Source: Methanoculleus receptaculi (GTDB taxonomy: Archaea; Halobacteriota; Methanomicrobia; Methanomicrobiales; Methanoculleaceae). Taken from it: a DNA stretch of 64,000 bases. The notes below the pieces were generated by a model. It was given only the letters and a program-made list of their open reading frames with translations. It was not told the DNA's origin and ran no database searches. Shown one piece after another: positions 8,673 to 19,524 of the stretch (the stretch's first letter is position 1; each line of letters opens with the position of its first letter). The stretch lies in the NCBI RefSeq assembly GCF_033472595.1, contig NZ_CP137642.1:248001-312000 (forward strand), given 5' to 3'. The position numbers and the translations under genes were made by a program.

Positions 8673-9040
8673 CCAATCACCTCCAGGTCTGTCACGCTCC
8701 CGTCCGCGTGGTAACAGCGCCAGTCGGCCCGCGTGTAGGGGGGGCCGATGATGATGTGGTAGCGGCCAACAGAGGGGAAGAACCTGAGATCCGCCGGTGA
8801 CGGTGAGAGGAGACCGTTCGGGTGGCTGTGGGCGCTGCCGGCCCGGTGGGTATCCAGCGGGAGCATATCGATGAAGAACGAGGCGCTCTTCTCCCCGACT
8901 ATGGTGCCGGGCACAAGGTCGAGATCGCTGATGACACCGTTACGCTCCCGCAGCACCGCAACGAACTCATTTGGATGATGTTGCCGCCCGAGTTCAAAGA
9001 GCATCTCAAGCAGACCCCTGCTGATCCCGCGTATGGCCAT
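8669..9040 (-). CDS. JAMM/MPN+ metalloprotease
   Basis: Single-domain protein of 123 residues with an intact JAMM zinc site: Glu25, the pair His71-x-His73-Pro, a serine-containing spacer and Asp84 (AHSHPNGLLSPSPADLRFF). Archaeal JAMM proteins of this size are known to remove ubiquitin-like SAMP proteins from targets or process sulfur-carrier proteins; that role is inferred for this one. It overlaps the start of ribL by four bases, which could mean only shared expression. No SAMP, MoaE or E1-like gene is adjacent. Confidence 0.82.
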   Translation of the reverse strand: MAIRGISRGLLEMLFELGRQHHPNEFVAVLRERNGVISDLDLVPGTIVGEKSASFFIDMLPLDTHRAGSAHSHPNGLLSPSPADLRFFPSVGRYHIIIGPPYTRADWRCYHADGSVTDLEVIG

Positions 9041-9107
9041 TCTTACAGACAGTTACGAATGGCAGGAAGATAAGCCCTCGCGTTGGGCATGGATACCGCG
9101 AACCATT

Positions 9108-10541
9108 TCAGAACGGCCCGTCCTGTTCAAAACTCCGGCCAAGCCTGATGGCAAGTTCCGCCTTATAAAGTTCTTTACCGAGGTACGCGGCGTGGTCGAG
9201 TCGGGAGAGGCTCCCGTTTGAGAGGAGGGTGTAGAAGACGTCCTCCCAGCACTTCCCCCGCACGGCGCAGCCGCGGTGAACCGCGACGATGAAGTCGCCC
9301 TCGACCCCGATCCGGATACACCCCAGCGGATCATAGACTATCTCATCCGGCGCAGGAGACGCCTCCATGACACTCTCGTAGTCCAGCGGCGGTTCGCGGC
9401 GGCGGCGCTTCTCTTTAAGGATGAGGAGATCAAGCCCCAGGTCTTTCGGATAAGGCCGGCCGGTCATGAGAGCCATCATCTCGGTCGCCCGGCGCATCTC
9501 CGCCACAGAACCCTGCGTCTTGTCGCTATGCTCGCTCGTAAAGATGACCGCGGCCCCCACCTCGTGCGCCATCCCGGCAAGCAGAGCGTTTGCACCAGGG
9601 GAATCTGCATCCAGCAGTTCCACGACGTTTCCCGCCCCGAAGAAGAGCGGACGGGGGGCATCGGAGAATCTGGCAAGCGATCCTGTCAGTCCCGAACCTA
9701 GAGGCAGGAGCAGGGGGTCGGCGATCAGGTGACGGACGCCGACCTCCCTCGCGGCAGCAACGTTCTCCGCGAGAGTTCGCTCACGCGGCACCACAACCGC
9801 GGCCGCTCCGGCATCCGCAACCGCCCTACCTATGAGGGGTATGTTTCCCTCATGCAGGGAGAGGATCAGGTCAGCACGGTTGAGCGCCGCCTCTATGAGA
9901 TCCGGATCCTGTGTGTCCACCGCCAGCGGGGCTTCAACCCCGGAGAGGGCCGAGAAACACCGTCTGACGTCCTCTGCCGCTGCATCGAAACCAAACCCCA
10001 GGTCGACGATATCCGCCCCGGCCTCAAAGAATCGCCGGACGTCTGCTAAAAGGTCGTCACGCATGTGTGCATCCATGATCTCTGCAAGCACCTTCATCCT
10101 CGAACTGCCGCCGATCTTCAGACCGCGGATGACGAAATCCGGCTCCGCCTCCGCCTCACGGTGCGCCACCTGCCGGTAGGCCTCTTCACGCCGTCTCTCT
10201 GCCAGGAACTCGTCGGCGGGTAGAGTCCGGGAGAGCGTGATCGTATCAAGCATCGGGAGGATCAGCGCCAGATCAGCCGCGTGTCGAGGCCCGCGGTATA
10301 CAGGGACACCGGTCTCGTCTTCAACATCGGCAAACGATGCGGTGCACATCCCGGAGACTATCACCATATCGTAGTCGCCGGAGGCAAGCAGCCTCCGGAG
10401 GTCTCGGGGAGAGAGGAACGCCGCAATCTCACCGGTGATCACCACATCCATCTCGCGGCGGCCGGCAAACTGTTCAGCCGCCGCTTTCACAATACCGGCT
10501 GTTGCCGCTCCGGTAGGGAGGAGAATGCGCATACACTTCAC
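9108..10541 (-). CDS. dihydropteroate synthase-related protein (TIGR00284 type)
   Basis: 477-residue protein of the archaeal family related to dihydropteroate synthase. The N-terminal 140 residues form an extra domain, and residues 150-400 resemble the TIM-barrel pterin-binding fold (GADIVDLGFGFDAAAEDVRRCF, LAVDTQDPDLIEAAL, ADLILSL, HLIADPLLLPLGSGL, LFFGAGNVVELLDADS). The C-terminal 100 residues carry an additional domain with two cysteines (HRGCAVRGKCW). Methanogens make methanopterin, so a pterin-related step is a reasonable guess, but the family reaction is not firmly known. A second ATG three codons in (MRILLPTG) could be the true start. It is divergent from the PHP gene. Confidence 0.75.
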   Translation of the reverse strand: MKCMRILLPTGAATAGIVKAAAEQFAGRREMDVVITGEIAAFLSPRDLRRLLASGDYDMVIVSGMCTASFADVEDETGVPVYRGPRHAADLALILPMLDTITLSRTLPADEFLAERRREEAYRQVAHREAEAEPDFVIRGLKIGGSSRMKVLAEIMDAHMRDDLLADVRRFFEAGADIVDLGFGFDAAAEDVRRCFSALSGVEAPLAVDTQDPDLIEAALNRADLILSLHEGNIPLIGRAVADAGAAAVVVPRERTLAENVAAAREVGVRHLIADPLLLPLGSGLTGSLARFSDAPRPLFFGAGNVVELLDADSPGANALLAGMAHEVGAAVIFTSEHSDKTQGSVAEMRRATEMMALMTGRPYPKDLGLDLLILKEKRRRREPPLDYESVMEASPAPDEIVYDPLGCIRIGVEGDFIVAVHRGCAVRGKCWEDVFYTLLSNGSLSRLDHAAYLGKELYKAELAIRLGRSFEQDGPF

Positions 10542-10574
10542 TTATTATTGGGGGGTGACAAATAACCTGATCTC

Positions 10575-11240
10575 ATGCTGCGGTGCGATCTGCATATCCA
10601 CACCCGGTTCTCCAGGGACGGAGAGAGCAGTGTGGAAGAAATCCTCCGGCGGGCCGAGCAGATCGGTCTTGATGCCATCGCCATCACGGATCACGACACG
10701 GTGGAAGGCGCCCTCTACGCCATGGAGTGCGACACGCCGGTGATCGTGATACCCGGCACCGAGGTCTCGACACAGCAGGGCCACCTACTCGCCCTGGGGG
10801 TCACGGAACCCATCCCCGCGGGGCGCGACTTCTTCGAGACCGTTGCCCTGGCCCGTTCGCGGGGGGCTCTGCTCATCCTCCCGCACCCATACCACCGCTG
10901 GCGCCACGGGGTCGGGAGGAGACTTGCAGCAGGTATAGAGGCGGTTGACGCGGTGGAGGTCTTCAACAGCCGCTACATAACCGGGTCAGCAAACCGGAAA
11001 GCCGCCCTCATAGCCCGGCAGTTCGGGAAACCCGGGATCGCGGGGAGCGACGCCCACAACGCCCGTTATGTCGGATTCGGGATCACCTATGTCGTGGCAG
11101 AACCGGATGCGGCCTCCATCATCTCCGCGATCCGGGAAGGGCGGACGATGGCGAGCGGCAGGATGACACCGCTCCACACCTACACCCGCCAGTCTCTCAA
11201 AGGTGCTATCCGCAAAATCCGGCGGACGGTATATCGATGA
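10575..11240 (+). CDS. PHP-domain phosphoesterase
   Basis: Predicted metal-dependent phosphoesterase of the PHP superfamily, 221 residues. The four metal-binding motifs are present: [12 protein letters not shown] near residue 5, [10 protein letters not shown] near 37, a conserved HPYH near 105, and [11 protein letters not shown] near 157. The compact length matches stand-alone archaeal PHP phosphatases acting on small phosphates or nucleic-acid ends; the substrate is unknown. Its stop overlaps the truA start (ATGA), so the two are translationally coupled. Confidence 0.85.
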   Translation: MLRCDLHIHTRFSRDGESSVEEILRRAEQIGLDAIAITDHDTVEGALYAMECDTPVIVIPGTEVSTQQGHLLALGVTEPIPAGRDFFETVALARSRGALLILPHPYHRWRHGVGRRLAAGIEAVDAVEVFNSRYITGSANRKAALIARQFGKPGIAGSDAHNARYVGFGITYVVAEPDAASIISAIREGRTMASGRMTPLHTYTRQSLKGAIRKIRRTVYR

Positions 11241-12043
11241 TAAACCTGGCACTGCGGTTCTCGTACCTCGGTGACCACTTCTCCGGTTCGCAGATGCAGC
11301 CCGGTCTCCGAACGGTGGAGGGAGAGTTCATCGAGGCCTGCAGGCGCATCCAGGTCTTCGACGACTGGCGTGAAGCGAGATTCGCCACCGCAGGGAGGAC
11401 AGACCGCGGGGTGCATGCGCGGCGCCAGGTCTGTTCTTTCCTGACGGATCTCCCCGAACGCGCGATCCGGGTGCTGAACCGGGTCCTCCCGGGGGATATC
11501 TGGTGTACCGGCTGGGCAGAGCCACCTGAGGGATTTCACCCGCGCTACAGCGCCAGATCCCGGACATACCGCTACTACTTCTTCCCCGCCCCGGAGAAGA
11601 TCGCCGCCATGAACGATGCCGCGCAGGTCTTCATAGGGCGTCACGACTTCTCGTCGTTTGCCCGGTCAAGCGACCGCGACCCCGAGAGGAGAATCCTTGC
11701 GGCACGGGTCTTTCTGGATGGGCGTTTCGCAGTCTTCGAGGTTACAGCCGAGAGTTTCCTCTGGAACATGGTCCGGCGGATGGCAACGGTGCTCGAGGCG
11801 GTGGGGAACGGGGAGTCCGATGCCGCGGAGATCGAACGCCTGCTTGCAGAACCGACCGAACAGCGGGTCGCCACTGCTCCTCCATGGGGGCTTATACTCT
11901 GGGATATCGACTACGGTATGACGTTTGACCCCCTCCAGATCGGTGGGAAGAGCGAGCGCTACCTGGCCTCCCGCCTCCGTTACCACGCTGTCATGGCGTG
12001 TGCCGCCGATCGTCTCGCACCGGACGACCGGGGCGGTGTATAA
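11237..12043 (+). CDS. truA: tRNA pseudouridine(38-40) synthase
   Basis: Converts uridines 38-40 in the tRNA anticodon stem-loop to pseudouridine. The catalytic aspartate is Asp56 in [11 protein letters not shown], and other TruA landmarks include [13 protein letters not shown] and [13 protein letters not shown]. The 268 residues match the family. It starts by four-base overlap with the PHP gene. Nothing unusual is seen. Confidence 0.92.
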   Translation: MINLALRFSYLGDHFSGSQMQPGLRTVEGEFIEACRRIQVFDDWREARFATAGRTDRGVHARRQVCSFLTDLPERAIRVLNRVLPGDIWCTGWAEPPEGFHPRYSARSRTYRYYFFPAPEKIAAMNDAAQVFIGRHDFSSFARSSDRDPERRILAARVFLDGRFAVFEVTAESFLWNMVRRMATVLEAVGNGESDAAEIERLLAEPTEQRVATAPPWGLILWDIDYGMTFDPLQIGGKSERYLASRLRYHAVMACAADRLAPDDRGGV

Positions 12044-12135
12044 CGCTCAATAGAGGGCTCACGATTCCACCTCTTCTCCTCTACCGGGGGAGCGGGGCGT
12101 AAAAACCCTCATTACAATTGATGACAGATATAAGC

Positions 12136-12143
12136 AGGAGGAG
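12136..12143 (+). promoter_or_regulatory. strong ribosome-binding site that picks a TTG start for porB
   Basis: AGGAGGAG lies ten bases before a TTG codon at 12154. Starts further upstream (TTG 12118, ATG 12121) have no such site, and would place this motif inside the coding sequence. Confidence 0.6.
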
Positions 12144-12153
12144 TGTAACCAAT

Positions 12154-13035
12154 TTGTCAGCGATTCCAAAAGAGGAGTACATCTACAGATGCACGTCCGC
12201 CTGTGCGGGCTGCAGCTCTTCCCTCTGTCTGCGCTACGTGCTCAAAGCCGCCGGCCCTGACTCCGTCCTGGTCGTACCCGCGTGCTGCACCAGCGTCATC
12301 CAGGGGATCTATCCTGCCACGGCAATGAACGTGCCCGTCTACAACGTAGCGTTTGCCGCAGCAGCCGCCTGCGCTTCCGGGATGAGCGAGGCGTTTGCAG
12401 CCACAGGAAAGGAGACCAACGTAATCGTCTACGCAGGCGACGGCGGGACCGTCGATATCGGGATCCAGTCGCTCTCCGGGGCGTTCGAGCGGGGGACCAA
12501 CTTCCTCTACATCTGCTACGACAACGAAGCATACGGCAACACCGGAATGCAGCGATCGGGCTCGACGCCCCTGGGGGCGCGCACAACCACGACCCCTGGC
12601 GGCAAACCCACGTCCAAAAAGGACCTCGACCGGATAGTCGAAGCCCACAACCCGCCCTACATGGCGACAGCCTGCAGCGCCTACCCCCTCGACCTCTACA
12701 AGAAGGTCAGGAAAGCGCTCTCGATCAGGGGCCCGAAGTTCATCCACATCCTTGCACCATGCCCCCCGGGCTGGCGTTACCCCACGGAGAAGACGGTTGA
12801 GATGGGGAAACTCGCCGTGAAGACCGGGGTCTGGGTACTCTACGAGCGCGAGTTTGGGAAACTCACGATCAACGGTCCGTCAAAGGCTGCGATGAGAAAA
12901 CCCGAGCCGCTCGAGGACTACATCAGCGGTCAGGGCAGGTTCAAGAACCTGAGCCCCGAGACCCTCGATCTGATGCGCCAGCAGGTGGAGCAGAACATCC
13001 AGCGGCTTGCCCGCGAGGAGGAGGGAGTATGCTGA
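12154..13035 (+). CDS. porB: pyruvate:ferredoxin oxidoreductase, beta subunit
   Basis: Thiamine-diphosphate-binding subunit of the four-subunit oxidoreductase that interconverts pyruvate and acetyl-CoA with ferredoxin; in methanogens it mainly makes pyruvate. The TPP motif begins near residue 96 (GDGGTVDIGIQSL...NEAYGNTG). Cys17 and Cys20 in the N-terminal CTSACAGC, with a later cysteine, are candidate cluster ligands. A TTG start at 12154 is proposed: it gives MSAIPKEEYIY, close to the usual N-terminus, and has an AGGAGG site ten bases ahead. The ATG at 12121 lacks one. Order is porB-porA-porG-porD, with each start overlapping the previous stop. A 2-oxoacid relative such as 2-oxoisovalerate oxidoreductase cannot be excluded by eye. 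Confidence 0.87.
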   Translation: MSAIPKEEYIYRCTSACAGCSSSLCLRYVLKAAGPDSVLVVPACCTSVIQGIYPATAMNVPVYNVAFAAAAACASGMSEAFAATGKETNVIVYAGDGGTVDIGIQSLSGAFERGTNFLYICYDNEAYGNTGMQRSGSTPLGARTTTTPGGKPTSKKDLDRIVEAHNPPYMATACSAYPLDLYKKVRKALSIRGPKFIHILAPCPPGWRYPTEKTVEMGKLAVKTGVWVLYEREFGKLTINGPSKAAMRKPEPLEDYISGQGRFKNLSPETLDLMRQQVEQNIQRLAREEEGVC

Positions 13036-14141
13036 CGATTGCAACCGGCAACAGGGCGGTGGCCGAGGCGGTGAAGGCCGCAAAACCGGGCGTAATCGCC
13101 GCATACCCGATCACCCCCCAGACCGAGATCGTCGAACAGATCGCCGATTACGTCACCACCGGCAACCTCGAGAGCCGCTACATCCCCGTGGAGAGCGAGC
13201 ACTCGGCGATGGCGGCATGCATCGGGGCGAGCGTCGGAGGCGTCCGGACGTTCACAGCGACGAGCTCGCACGGTCTCCTCTACATGCACGAGATGATCCA
13301 CTGGGCCGCAGGAGGGCGTCTGCCGATCGTGATGGCAAACGTAAACCGCGCCCTGGGACCAGGATGGAACACCTGGGCGGAGCACACCGACGCATTCTCC
13401 CAGCGGGATACCGGCTGGCTGCAGGTCTACGTGGGAACCGTGCAGGAGGCTTATGACGCCACGCTGATGGCGTTCAGGATCGCCGAGGACGAGCGCGTCC
13501 TCCTCCCGGTGATGGTCAACCTGGACGGGTTCTCGCTCAGCCACATCACGCAGTCGCTCGAGACAGAGGAGATCGGCGATTTCCTGCCGCCATACCACCT
13601 CCCGCACGCCATCGATACAGAGAACCCGCGCGGTTACGGCCCCATGACAGGGCCGGACAACTATTACCGGTTCCGATGGGATATCGAGCGCTCGATGCGC
13701 GATGCTCGGGGCGTGATCGCAGAGGTCGAAAGCGAGTTTGCAGACCGGTTCGGCCGCTCATACGGCCCCACCGAGGAGTACCGGTGCGAGGATGCCGATG
13801 TCGTCGTTATTGCCCTCGGAACGTTCGGGAAAGAGGCCGAGGTGGCGGTCGACCGGCTTCGCGATGAGGGTATAAGAGCGGGATCGATGCGGCTGCGCTG
13901 GTTCAGGCCGTTCCCCGACCTCGATCTCTCCGGGCGGGAGGTCGTCGTCATCGACCGCGACTACTCTTTCGGCTTCGGCGGTGTGGTTGCCCACTCAATC
14001 CGGGCGAAGACCGGAATCGAGCCATACAGCGTGATCGCCGGCCTCGGGGGACAGGAGGTCACATACAACGATATTGCGGATTTTGTCAGAGGAAGACGCC
14101 CGGGTGAGGAGACCTGGTTCGGGGTGAACGACCATGTATGA
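13029..14141 (+). CDS. porA: pyruvate:ferredoxin oxidoreductase, alpha subunit
   Basis: Alpha chain (370 residues) carrying the pyrimidine-binding transketolase-like domain (AKPGVIAAYPITPQTEIVEQIADYV near residue 15-40 and VESEHSAMAACIGASVGG near 57). The C-terminal domain VVVIALGTFGKEAEVAVDRLRDEGIRAGSMRLRWFRPFP is the usual dehydrogenase C-terminal fold. It overlaps porB by seven bases and porG by eight, indicating tight stoichiometric expression of the complex. Confidence 0.9.
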   Translation: MLTIATGNRAVAEAVKAAKPGVIAAYPITPQTEIVEQIADYVTTGNLESRYIPVESEHSAMAACIGASVGGVRTFTATSSHGLLYMHEMIHWAAGGRLPIVMANVNRALGPGWNTWAEHTDAFSQRDTGWLQVYVGTVQEAYDATLMAFRIAEDERVLLPVMVNLDGFSLSHITQSLETEEIGDFLPPYHLPHAIDTENPRGYGPMTGPDNYYRFRWDIERSMRDARGVIAEVESEFADRFGRSYGPTEEYRCEDADVVVIALGTFGKEAEVAVDRLRDEGIRAGSMRLRWFRPFPDLDLSGREVVVIDRDYSFGFGGVVAHSIRAKTGIEPYSVIAGLGGQEVTYNDIADFVRGRRPGEETWFGVNDHV

Positions 14142-14661
14142 GGTCAGGATCCATTCACGGGGCGGACAGGGCGGTGTCACAGCCGCAAAACTCCTGGCTC
14201 TCGCGGCCTTCAGGGACGGGAAGCACGCAACAGCCTGCCCGTTCTACGGGGCGGAACGGCGCGGGGCGCCGGTGGTCTCGTTTGTCCGTATCGACGATGA
14301 ACAGATCAAGGTCTACAGCCAGATCCACGAACCGGATCTGGTCATCGTGCTCGACGCGAGTATCATGGACGTGGTGGACGTCCTGGAAGGGCTGAAGGAT
14401 GGCGGGACCGTCCTCCTGAACAGCGCCCACCCTGTCGATGGTTGCAGGGGAACCTGTTACCACGTCGACCTTACCGGGATCGCGCTCGCACAGAACCTGG
14501 TTGTTGCGGGAAGCCCGATCCTGAACACGCCGGTGCTCGGGGCGCTCGCAAAGATGGGTGTGATCACACTCCCCTCGGCGCTGCAGGCGATAAGGGAGAT
14601 GTTTGACGACGAAAGGAACGTGAAGGCTGCTGTGGCGGCATACGAGGAGCTGAAGGTATGA
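14134..14661 (+). CDS. porG: pyruvate:ferredoxin oxidoreductase, gamma subunit
   Basis: Gamma chain of 175 residues, beginning with the family's VRIHSRGGQGGVTAAKLLALAA, which binds CoA in related enzymes. It continues with CPFYGAERRGAPVVSFVRI and ends in an amphipathic helical tail. It shares ATGA with porD. Length and order fit the standard four-subunit complex. Confidence 0.9.
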   Translation: MYEVRIHSRGGQGGVTAAKLLALAAFRDGKHATACPFYGAERRGAPVVSFVRIDDEQIKVYSQIHEPDLVIVLDASIMDVVDVLEGLKDGGTVLLNSAHPVDGCRGTCYHVDLTGIALAQNLVVAGSPILNTPVLGALAKMGVITLPSALQAIREMFDDERNVKAAVAAYEELKV

Positions 14662-14903
14662 GAGAGAGACTTGCGCTCAGCAGGCCGGGCAAAGCAGCCT
14701 CGGGAAGGACAGGATCGTGGCGGACGTTCCGGCCTGTGGTGGATGAGGAGGCCTGCAACGCCTGCGGGCTATGCGCCCAGTACTGCCCCGACGGGGTCAT
14801 CGACGAGGAACTGAATATCGACCTTGAGTTCTGCAAGGGTTGTGGTATCTGCGCAAACGAGTGCCCGAAACAGGCCATCGCTATGGTGAGGGAGGAGCGC
14901 TGA
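14658..14903 (+). CDS. porD: pyruvate:ferredoxin oxidoreductase, delta (ferredoxin-like) subunit
   Basis: 81-residue 2[4Fe-4S] ferredoxin-like chain that passes electrons from the TPP site to ferredoxin. Both cluster motifs are complete: CNACGLCAQYCP and CKGCGICANECP. It is the last gene of the por operon. Its final 23 bases overlap the 3' end of the oppositely oriented zinc-ribbon gene. Confidence 0.92.
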   Translation: MRERLALSRPGKAASGRTGSWRTFRPVVDEEACNACGLCAQYCPDGVIDEELNIDLEFCKGCGICANECPKQAIAMVREER

Positions 14904-15273
14904 CCTCCCCCTCATCATCGATCGGGCATTGCGCAATATACTCCAGGTTGAACCGGTAGAAATGGGTGTAGCCGCAGTTGCGGCAACGGGTCGTGAAGTG
15001 GCCCGATCCGATCGCGAGATCGTGCGGGCCGGTGACGGCGCAATGTTTGCAGTATCCGTCGGCCTCTATGCTCCAGAGATCGTAGCGCCCGATCGGCGTA
15101 GAGATGCCGGAGATCCCGGTGTTCTCGAACCTGGGGATGAAGATCCGGGTCGCCCCGCATGCCGAACAGATCACCTGCGCCTGCGCTGAGACTGCTTTTA
15201 TGATCTGATCGGCAACCTCGCCACAACGGTAGCAGCGGGTGTGGTAGCGGGTGAAGATGAACCGCTCGCTCAT
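14881..15273 (-). CDS. zinc-ribbon protein of unknown function
   Basis: 130 residues with four CxxC pairs: CYRCGEVAD near residue 14, CSACGATR near 36, CKHCAVTG near 73 and CRNCGYTH near 95. They probably make two four-cysteine zinc sites. There is no signal peptide, transmembrane segment or DNA-binding motif beyond the ribbons. The start at 15273 (MSERFIFTRYHTRC) is chosen because upstream codons lack any similar character. I do not recognise a named family; similar lone ribbons in methanogens are annotated hypothetical. Its 3' end overlaps porD by 23 bases. Confidence 0.65.
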   Translation of the reverse strand: MSERFIFTRYHTRCYRCGEVADQIIKAVSAQAQVICSACGATRIFIPRFENTGISGISTPIGRYDLWSIEADGYCKHCAVTGPHDLAIGSGHFTTRCRNCGYTHFYRFNLEYIAQCPIDDEGEVSAPPSP

Positions 15274-15420
15274 GCATGATACTTGAGGCCTGATAGATAA
15301 AACCTCGCCATGCCCCCAGCCGCGGGTCTGCACCCCGGCTTGCGGGAACGAAGAAGAGGTCTCTTTCCCGCAAGCCGGAAGAGACTTACCTTTATCAGCC
15401 GGTGTATGCACCTTCAGGGT

Positions 15421-17580
<2,160 letters not shown>

Positions 17581-17614
17581 GGGTGGGGCGACGATCGAGC
17601 GGTAAACCCACCGG

Positions 17615-18385
17615 TCAGCAACCGTCGCCGGGTTCCAGGGGAACCACGACACGGTAACCGTTGTAGCGCTCGACTGCCACCGGAACGCCGTAGACAGCCT
17701 CGATCGTCTCCGGCGTCACCACCTCCGGCCCTCCTGCGGCATGGATTATGCCGTCTTTCAAGAGGATGTAGCGATCGGCGTAACGAAGCGCCATGTTAAG
17801 GTCGTGCATCGTCATCACCGCAGCGACGTTGTGCTCTCTCGTCACCCGCCGGATGATCCCCAGGATCTCGATCTGGTTCTTGAGATCGAGGCTGCTCGTA
17901 GGCTCGTCCAGGAGAAGGAGCCGGGGTTCCTGGACAAGCGCTCTTGCGATACTCACCTTCTGGAGTTCTCCACCGCTCATCTCGTCGATGTAGCGGAGTG
18001 TAAGGTTCTCCAGATCGAGCATCCTTAAAGCCGCCTCGACGATCCGGAGATCGCGCTCCGTCACGTCCCAGCCGATGTGCGGCCTTCTGCCGAGTAGGAC
18101 AGCATCGAATGCGGTCATCCGGCCGGCCTCACACCGCTGCGGAACGTAACCGACCTTCCGGGCGATCGACAACCTGTCCGCCTTCAGGATCTCCGAGCCC
18201 TCGACCAGGATGGAACCCACCTTCGGCCGCAGGATGGCGTTCATACACTTCAAGAGCGTCGTCTTTCCGACGCCGTTGGGACCCAGGATCGCGAGCACCT
18301 GGTGCGGCCGCAGGTCAAACGTGATATCCCTGATCACCGGGGAACTCCGGTAACTGAACGCCACGCCATCAACGTTGAGGATCAT
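17615..18385 (-). CDS. ABC transporter ATPase for metal chelate or cobamide uptake
   Basis: ATP-binding subunit (256 residues) of a FecE/BtuD-type importer. Walker A is GPNGVGKTTLLK (near residue 35), the signature MSGGELQKVSIARAL lies near 137, Walker B is LLLLDEPTSSLD, and the switch histidine is in TMHDLN. It overlaps the permease gene by four bases. The cargo could be an iron siderophore, haem or cobalamin; the sequence does not decide. Confidence 0.88.
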   Translation of the reverse strand: MILNVDGVAFSYRSSPVIRDITFDLRPHQVLAILGPNGVGKTTLLKCMNAILRPKVGSILVEGSEILKADRLSIARKVGYVPQRCEAGRMTAFDAVLLGRRPHIGWDVTERDLRIVEAALRMLDLENLTLRYIDEMSGGELQKVSIARALVQEPRLLLLDEPTSSLDLKNQIEILGIIRRVTREHNVAAVMTMHDLNMALRYADRYILLKDGIIHAAGGPEVVTPETIEAVYGVPVAVERYNGYRVVVPLEPGDGC

Positions 18386-19494
18386 CGCCTATACCCCCGC
18401 AAGAGCAGATAGATGAAGACCGGCGCGCCCAGAAACGCCGTTAACACAGCAACCGGGAGGACATAAGGGGCGATGATGACCCTTGCAACCGTGTCCGAGG
18501 CGAGGAGGAGGAGGCCGCCCATCACGCAGGAGCCCGGGATAAGGTAGCGCTGGTCGTCACCAATGAGCCTTCTCACCATGTGCGGGCAGACGAGCCCCAC
18601 AAACCCGATCACCCCGAGGAACGAGACGATCACGGCGGATAGGAGCGCCGCGACAACCATACCAATATCCCTGACCGCCTCGACATTGACACCGAGGCCT
18701 TTCGCGGTCTCGTCGCCGGCATCGATAGCGTTGTAGTTCCAGCGGTTCGCGATGAAGTAGAGAGACCCCGCCAGGGTGACGAAAGCCATGATCCCGAGTT
18801 CCTGCCATGTGGCCCGACCGACGTCGCCAAACGTCCAGAAGACGACCGCAGAGAGCTGGGTATCGTCGGCGAAGTACTGGAGGAACATAGTCCCGGCCGT
18901 GAAGAGGGAGGAGAGGGCAACCCCCGCGAGCACCATCACCTCGGGCGACGTTCCACGTATACGGGAGATCAGGATGATCACCGCGGTTGCAAGGAGGCAG
19001 AATATGAATGCCACCACCGTTGTCAGGTAAGGGTTGCTCAGTCTGACAGCGTCTGCAGCCGTGGAATGCATCTGCCCGGTGCCGAGGAGGATGACCGAGA
19101 CCGCTGCCCCGAATGCACCAGCGTTCGATATACCAAGAGTATACGGTGACCCGAGCGGGTTGCGGAGGATCGACTGCATGGCAACCCCGGCCACCGAGAG
19201 TCCGACCCCGGCAACGATCGCGGCAAGCGCCTGAGGAAGACGGATGTTCCAGACGATCCGATCGGTGCTGGAGAGATCGAGGGTGCCACCGGGGTTGAAG
19301 AGCAGGTTTATCCGGTCGATGCTGCCGTTCAGCAAGGAGAGGAAGACCTCATGGGGCGGGATGGCAACCGCACCGACCGATATCGAGACTATCAACAGGA
19401 GGGCCAGGGCGACCACACCTCCGAGTATCCAGAGTCGCTTTCGCCGGACGTAGCCCTGGTAATCGGTGGGGATCACCCCGTCTGCAAGGTGCAT
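18382..19494 (-). CDS. FecCD/BtuC-type ABC permease
   Basis: Polytopic membrane subunit of 370 residues with about ten hydrophobic helices. It matches the FecCD family: LPQALAAIVAGVGLSVAGVAMQSILRNPLGSPYTLGISNAG near residues 100-140, and the C-terminal IGFVGLVCPHMVRRLIGDDQRYLIPGS, which contacts the ATPase. It follows the binding-protein gene by 30 bases and overlaps the ATPase gene. Confidence 0.9.
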   Translation of the reverse strand: MHLADGVIPTDYQGYVRRKRLWILGGVVALALLLIVSISVGAVAIPPHEVFLSLLNGSIDRINLLFNPGGTLDLSSTDRIVWNIRLPQALAAIVAGVGLSVAGVAMQSILRNPLGSPYTLGISNAGAFGAAVSVILLGTGQMHSTAADAVRLSNPYLTTVVAFIFCLLATAVIILISRIRGTSPEVMVLAGVALSSLFTAGTMFLQYFADDTQLSAVVFWTFGDVGRATWQELGIMAFVTLAGSLYFIANRWNYNAIDAGDETAKGLGVNVEAVRDIGMVVAALLSAVIVSFLGVIGFVGLVCPHMVRRLIGDDQRYLIPGSCVMGGLLLLASDTVARVIIAPYVLPVAVLTAFLGAPVFIYLLLRGYRR

Positions 19495-19524
19495 CTATTC
19501 AACCACTCCTGCCCAAACCCGGTA

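Noticed and set aside
12157-12747. 196-codon minus-strand frame opposite porB
   Set aside because: It mirrors a well-supported gene in a GC-rich codon-biased region, so it is an antisense shadow.
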